Assembly: GCF_030867145.1 (NCBI RefSeq)
Contig: NC_134419.1
Location: 2,480,001 to 2,544,000, forward strand
Length of the DNA stretch: 64,000 nucleotides
Direction: 5' to 3'
Source of the DNA: Opisthocomus hoazin
Lineage: Eukaryota > Chordata > Aves > Opisthocomiformes > Opisthocomidae
Shown: positions 61,229 to 64,000 of the stretch, one piece after another
Layout of the letters: each line of letters starts with the position of its first letter
How positions within the stretch are numbered: the stretch's first letter is position 1
The notes under the pieces: generated by a model
Databases searched by the model: none
Seen by the model: only the letters and a program-made list of their open reading frames with translations
What the model was told of the DNA's origin: nothing
Made by a program: the position numbers and the translations under genes

Positions 61229-61345
61229 CTACCACTGTTCCCAGCTAAAGTCATCTCCTCTACCAAACACAAGAAAAAAGCCTAAAATAGTAAGGAAAAT
61301 GACTGCATTCCCAGCCAGCACCAGACCACAGGCTCCCCATTTGAT
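61229..61345 (-). CDS. LEPROT: LEPROT coding exon 4 and stop
   Basis: It encodes [20 protein letters not shown] and [18 protein letters not shown], then TAG at 61231-61229. It carries transmembrane segment 4 and the acidic C-terminal tail. Acceptor CTTGTATTTCAG. The 3' UTR follows leftward. Confidence 0.97.
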   Translation of the reverse strand: MKWGACGLVLAGNAVIFLTILGFFLVFGRGDDFSWEQW

Positions 61346-63940
61346 CTGAAATACAAGGAAATGAAACAATCAAAGCAGTTCTTACAAGATAGGTTCAGGC
61401 CAGTTATTTGTACAACACTTCAACAGACAGGCTAATAATGCTATGTTCTAGAACAAAATAATTACCTTACCGTACAACTCACTACAACATACCTAAGTCA
61501 CAGAAAAACTCTGGTTAAACTAGTGCTCTCCTTTAATTGCTATGCAACAAAATAAAAGATTGCCTTTCAAATAAATGCCAGTAACAAGCATGGATAACAG
61601 TACGTGGTCTTAAAGGCAAACAGCTTTCTTTAATGACCTGCCCAACTACGTTTACTCAAATAAGCACATTTTCTCTCAAAAGACATCGCTACGAATGAAA
61701 GTTCCCCCTCGTGGTCACTTCTGGTTCTGCCTACTGCCAGGTCCACAACTTGAAAACAAAAATGCATCGTCAGGGAAACTGTGCAGTACAAATAAATTAA
61801 AACTAAGCACACAAGTTTTAAGCGAAACTGAAAGACGGAATGGGAAAACCAACGCAACACAGAAAAACACCATTGGGTAGTTTGGGAGACAGGACAAAAG
61901 AGTTCTTGGCTTTGCAAAGAAATGTGACAAAATCTCACCACTGAAGAGCAGTTCAGAAAGCAAAGAGAAAAGAAGCTAGCAGAATTTCCTCAGACTTTGA
62001 GGGAACAAAGCATGAGCTTGGGAAATGCTTTGAAAACCAGAAGAGCAGCTCTGGAAGTTTGGCCTTTTATCTTTTAACTGATAACACACTCCAGTCACCA
62101 AGTTTTCAGCATCCTAAATGGAGAAAGCAGACATCCTGAGATAAAAATAAGGAAGGTGGCGCAAGAAGCGGTGCAAAAGTTGATGAAACAGAGAGGCACA
62201 AGATCTAGGAAGAGATAATATCTTGTATTGGACCAAAACAAATCTGGAAAAAAAAAAAGAGCTAAAAACTTTTCAGTCATGCAAGTCCTTTGTTTAGGTC
62301 AAAAAGCAGCACTGACCAGCAAAATTCCAGCAGAGTGATTATTTTCAGAATGTAGAAACACCACAATAATGAACTTAAAGACGGGATTTACAAGCAGCAA
62401 CAGCACACTTCAAGGTTATCCTCAGTAACCGGTAACTTACAACAAAAATCAGCAAGCAGAACTTACCGCTTCAACTCGTGCAAGGATTATAGGAAATCCA
62501 AAGGCAGAAACAACAATTCCAGTCGTGAAGAAATACGCCAATTCCCTGCAGGCACTGCTGGCTGCATCGCTGTCATCACTTACTCTTTTTGCAATGAAGT
62601 GGGGAATGGGGCAGATGAAGTAAAATATTAAGACAAACAGAGGCCAGTACACACTGGGGAGGGGGAAAAAGGAAATGCATAATCAGTTTAGGCGGACGCT
62701 TCAATAAAAAGCATCTTCGGTTTAGAAAAAGTCATTGCAACAGCTGTAATCCTACTTGCTGGTTTGCAAAGTGGATTAGGTGATTTAACCACAAGCTGCC
62801 ACCCAAAGGGGCGAGCCCACCTCGCTTTCCCCGCGTGCTGGCACAAGCGCTCATACGGCCTCGCGTAGGGCAGGACCCACTCTCCCACGACGACCCAGTG
62901 TTAATTTATTTTACACTCGCACCGCCTTGCCGATTCAGCTCACACCACCGCCTCACAGCAACAAGTCACCACACAGGGAACAGGAAACTGAATCCCAGCA
63001 TGGTCGGGGTTGGCAGGGACCTCTGTGGGTCACCCAGCCCAACCCCCTGCCTAAGCAGGGTCACCCAGAGCCGGTTGCACAGCACCGCGTCCAGGCGGGT
63101 CTGGAATATCTCCAGAGAAGGAGACTCCACAACCTCGCTGGGCAGCCAAGCAGGATGGGAACCCAGCGCCTTCCCAAATTAGAGGGATCCCGGAGCATAA
63201 ACAAGCCGAACGCGAAGGCACACCCTTGCACGCTCATCTCTGTGAGCGCTCTCATCGGCTTCATCTGGATTTTTAAGTGTAACAGCCAGCCCAGCTGGAG
63301 CCTTGCAGCAGGAGGGTTGTTTAAAACAAGAGGGAAGCAAGGGAAAGGATTGTGCGAGGTTAAAACTGACTGCTTAGCAAGATGGCACCGCTTTTCCTGA
63401 GCGTAGGGCTGGTTTCAGTCATTTTTTTTTAAGGGATATTTAAAAACCGCCTGAGGAGGCAGCATTTAATTACAACAAACCCCCGTGGGTTAAGAGCCAG
63501 AAAGCAGGCGACTGCTGGAAGATAACCAGAGCCAGACAGCTCAATTAAGTGCGATCAACGCCTCAATTAACAGATATGGAGAAGGGGAAGCTGTGGAAGC
63601 GAAGCCCGCTCACCCGTAATACTCCAGGGCGCAGCCCAGCATGAGGAACGTCAGCCCGATGGCTCCGCTGAAGGACAGCGCGACGAGAGCTGCAACGGCA
63701 CAAGGCAAGGCCCTGAGGCGGGAGCCGCCTCACCCGTTACCGCTTACCCCTCCCCGCGACGCCCGCCCCGCTGAGGTAACGCCTAGGAAAGGGAAGCGCA
63801 ACCCGGTCGCTCTGCTCTCTCAGAGGGGGGGGAAGACCCCGACCCGCGGGCGGACGGGCTGCTCGGAGCTGCCACGGCAGCTCCGAGCCGCCGATCCGCC
63901 CGCGGGCCGGGAAGCCCTCGGTACCTTTGATGCCCGCCAT
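61229..63940 (-). CDS. LEPROT: Leptin receptor overlapping transcript protein, complete, four exons
   Basis: LEPROT (endospanin-1, OB-RGRP) is a small four-pass membrane protein of the Golgi and endosomes, of the Vps55 family. It promotes endosomal sorting and lowers surface levels of the leptin and growth-hormone receptors. The coding exons are 63940-63925, 63689-63614, 62653-62467 and 61345-61229. They sum to 396 bases, i.e. 131 residues plus TAG, the same length as human. All junctions are GT-AG and in phase. Hydrophobic segments fall at about residues 7-27, 32-52, 69-89 and 100-120. [20 protein letters not shown] and the C-terminal DDFSWEQW are invariant family signatures. Differences from human as I recall it are few, for example YFICPIPHF for HAISPIPHF. 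It lies upstream of LEPR on the same strand, as in mammals. Confidence 0.97.
61346..62466 (-). other. LEPROT intron 3
   Basis: An AT-rich intron of about 1.1 kb. I see no repeat, RNA gene or coding signal in it. Confidence 0.85.
62467..62653 (-). CDS. LEPROT: LEPROT coding exon 3
   Basis: It encodes [20 protein letters not shown] through [12 protein letters not shown], with transmembrane segments 2 and 3 and the conserved ACRELAYFF loop. Acceptor CCTCCCCAG; donor GCG|GTAAGT, phase 0. It replaces the human TYDSDATSS with SDDSDAASS. Confidence 0.97.
62654..63613 (-). other. LEPROT intron 2
   Basis: An intron of about 960 bp with one CR1 fragment (62996-63149). The remainder shows no recognisable element. 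Confidence 0.9.
62996..63149 (-). mobile_element. CR1 LINE fragment
   Basis: The plus strand reads GGTCGGGGTTGGCAGGGACC and continues like the reverse complement of the CR1 3' end, so the element points to the minus strand. It stops abruptly at about 63149. It is short, 5'-truncated and without an intact tail repeat. Confidence 0.85.
63614..63689 (-). CDS. LEPROT: LEPROT coding exon 2
   Basis: It encodes [20 protein letters not shown] and then ALEYYG, the first transmembrane segment. Acceptor GCCGTTGCAG; donor CGG|GTGAGC. Gly31 is split 2+1 with exon 3. The sequence is identical to human as I recall it. Confidence 0.96.
63690..63924 (-). other. LEPROT intron 1 (235 bp)
   Basis: GC-rich intron between exons 1 and 2, part of the CpG island; it contains the 64-bp inverted repeat. 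Nothing else is recognised. Confidence 0.9.
63843..63906. repeat. Near-perfect 64-bp inverted repeat in LEPROT intron 1
   Basis: Arms of 31 bases are separated by only two bases. The inner 13 base pairs (63861-63873 with 63876-63888) and the outer 12 base pairs (63843-63854 with 63895-63906) are perfect. The six bases between them are partly paired, giving about 28 of 31 pairs. It begins 18 bases into intron 1 after the exon 1 donor and is very GC-rich. Confidence 0.93.
63925..63940 (-). CDS. LEPROT: LEPROT coding exon 1
   Basis: Sixteen coding bases, MAGIK plus the first base of codon 6; human begins MAGVK. The donor is G|GTACCG at 63924. The ATG sits inside CCAACATGGCGGGC, a YY1-type motif, in a CpG island. 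The 5' UTR continues to the window end. Confidence 0.94.
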
Positions 63941-63946
63941 GTTGGC
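63932..63946 (-). promoter_or_regulatory. YY1-like motif over the LEPROT start codon
   Basis: The minus strand reads GCCAACATGGCGGGC; the known YY1 consensus is AANATGGCGGC. Such sites often lie just downstream of the transcription start in CpG-island genes and include the initiator ATG. Confidence 0.55.
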
Positions 63947-63982
63947 GGCCCTGAACGACGTCGAGCTGAGGCAGCGGCCAGC

Positions 63983-63990
63983 CACTTCCG
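63983..63990 (-). promoter_or_regulatory. ETS-type site
   Basis: The minus strand reads CGGAAGTG, the core of ETS/GABPA sites common in housekeeping promoters. It lies 43 bases upstream of the LEPROT ATG. Confidence 0.5.
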
Positions 63991-64000
63991 CCTACCGCCC

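Larger units (their letters stand above)
63600..64000 (-). promoter_or_regulatory. LEPROT: LEPROT CpG-island promoter (continues beyond window)
   Basis: This stretch is GC- and CpG-dense and covers LEPROT exons 1-2 and the 5' UTR. An ETS-type CGGAAGTG lies on the minus strand at 63990-63983, and a YY1-type motif overlaps the ATG. No TATA box is seen. In mammals this promoter also drives LEPR transcripts. The transcription start cannot be fixed from sequence. Confidence 0.75.

Noticed and set aside
63737..63985. Frame starting upstream of LEPROT exon 1 and reading into intron 1
   Set aside because: The frame reads through the exon 1 donor; the conserved LEPROT protein shows splicing after MAGIK.
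1..64000. CRISPR arrays, bacterial operons, tRNA or rRNA genes
   Set aside because: No spaced direct repeats of the right kind, no prokaryotic gene layout, and no cloverleaf or rRNA signature noticed; the DNA is a bird nuclear genome.

Overview
The window is vertebrate and almost certainly avian. It holds at least nine copies of the CR1 LINE typical of birds and reptiles, in both orientations, several with the ATTCTGTG-type 3' tail. It has compact introns and two vertebrate genes with canonical GT-AG exons. I cannot narrow the species beyond 'bird'.

Two genes lie head-to-tail on the minus strand. LEPROT (leptin receptor overlapping transcript, a Vps55-family membrane protein) is complete in four coding exons between 63940 and 61229 and gives a 131-residue protein. 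LEPR (leptin receptor, class I cytokine receptor) starts at the ATG at 27116 and runs to the left edge. Thirteen coding exons (27116 down to 617) encode the first 727 residues: signal peptide, first cytokine-receptor module, Ig-like domain, second cytokine-receptor module and the start of the membrane-proximal fibronectin domains. All 13 splice phases agree. The transmembrane and JAK/STAT-signalling exons lie beyond position 1.

Region by region: 1-27.1 kb holds the LEPR coding exons and introns, with CR1 copies in introns; 27.1-32.5 kb is probably the LEPR 5' untranslated intron; 32.3-32.9 kb is a GC-box-rich CpG island, a candidate LEPR promoter and noncoding first exon; 33-58 kb has no gene that I can support and holds CR1 copies, one ancient CR1 relic and a possible solo LTR; 58-61.2 kb is the probable LEPROT 3' untranslated region; 61.2-64 kb is LEPROT and its CpG-island promoter.

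In mammals LEPR and LEPROT share a promoter and first exons, and the LEPROT protein lowers surface display of LEPR. The same order and strand are kept here. Two separate CpG islands suggest LEPR could start from its own promoter, from LEPROT's, or from both. The most unusual points are an in-frame splice possibility joining LEPROT exon 2 to LEPR, a near-perfect 64-bp palindrome beside the LEPROT exon 1 donor, and an extra cysteine pair in the first LEPR cytokine-receptor module. I found no wholly unknown gene system.
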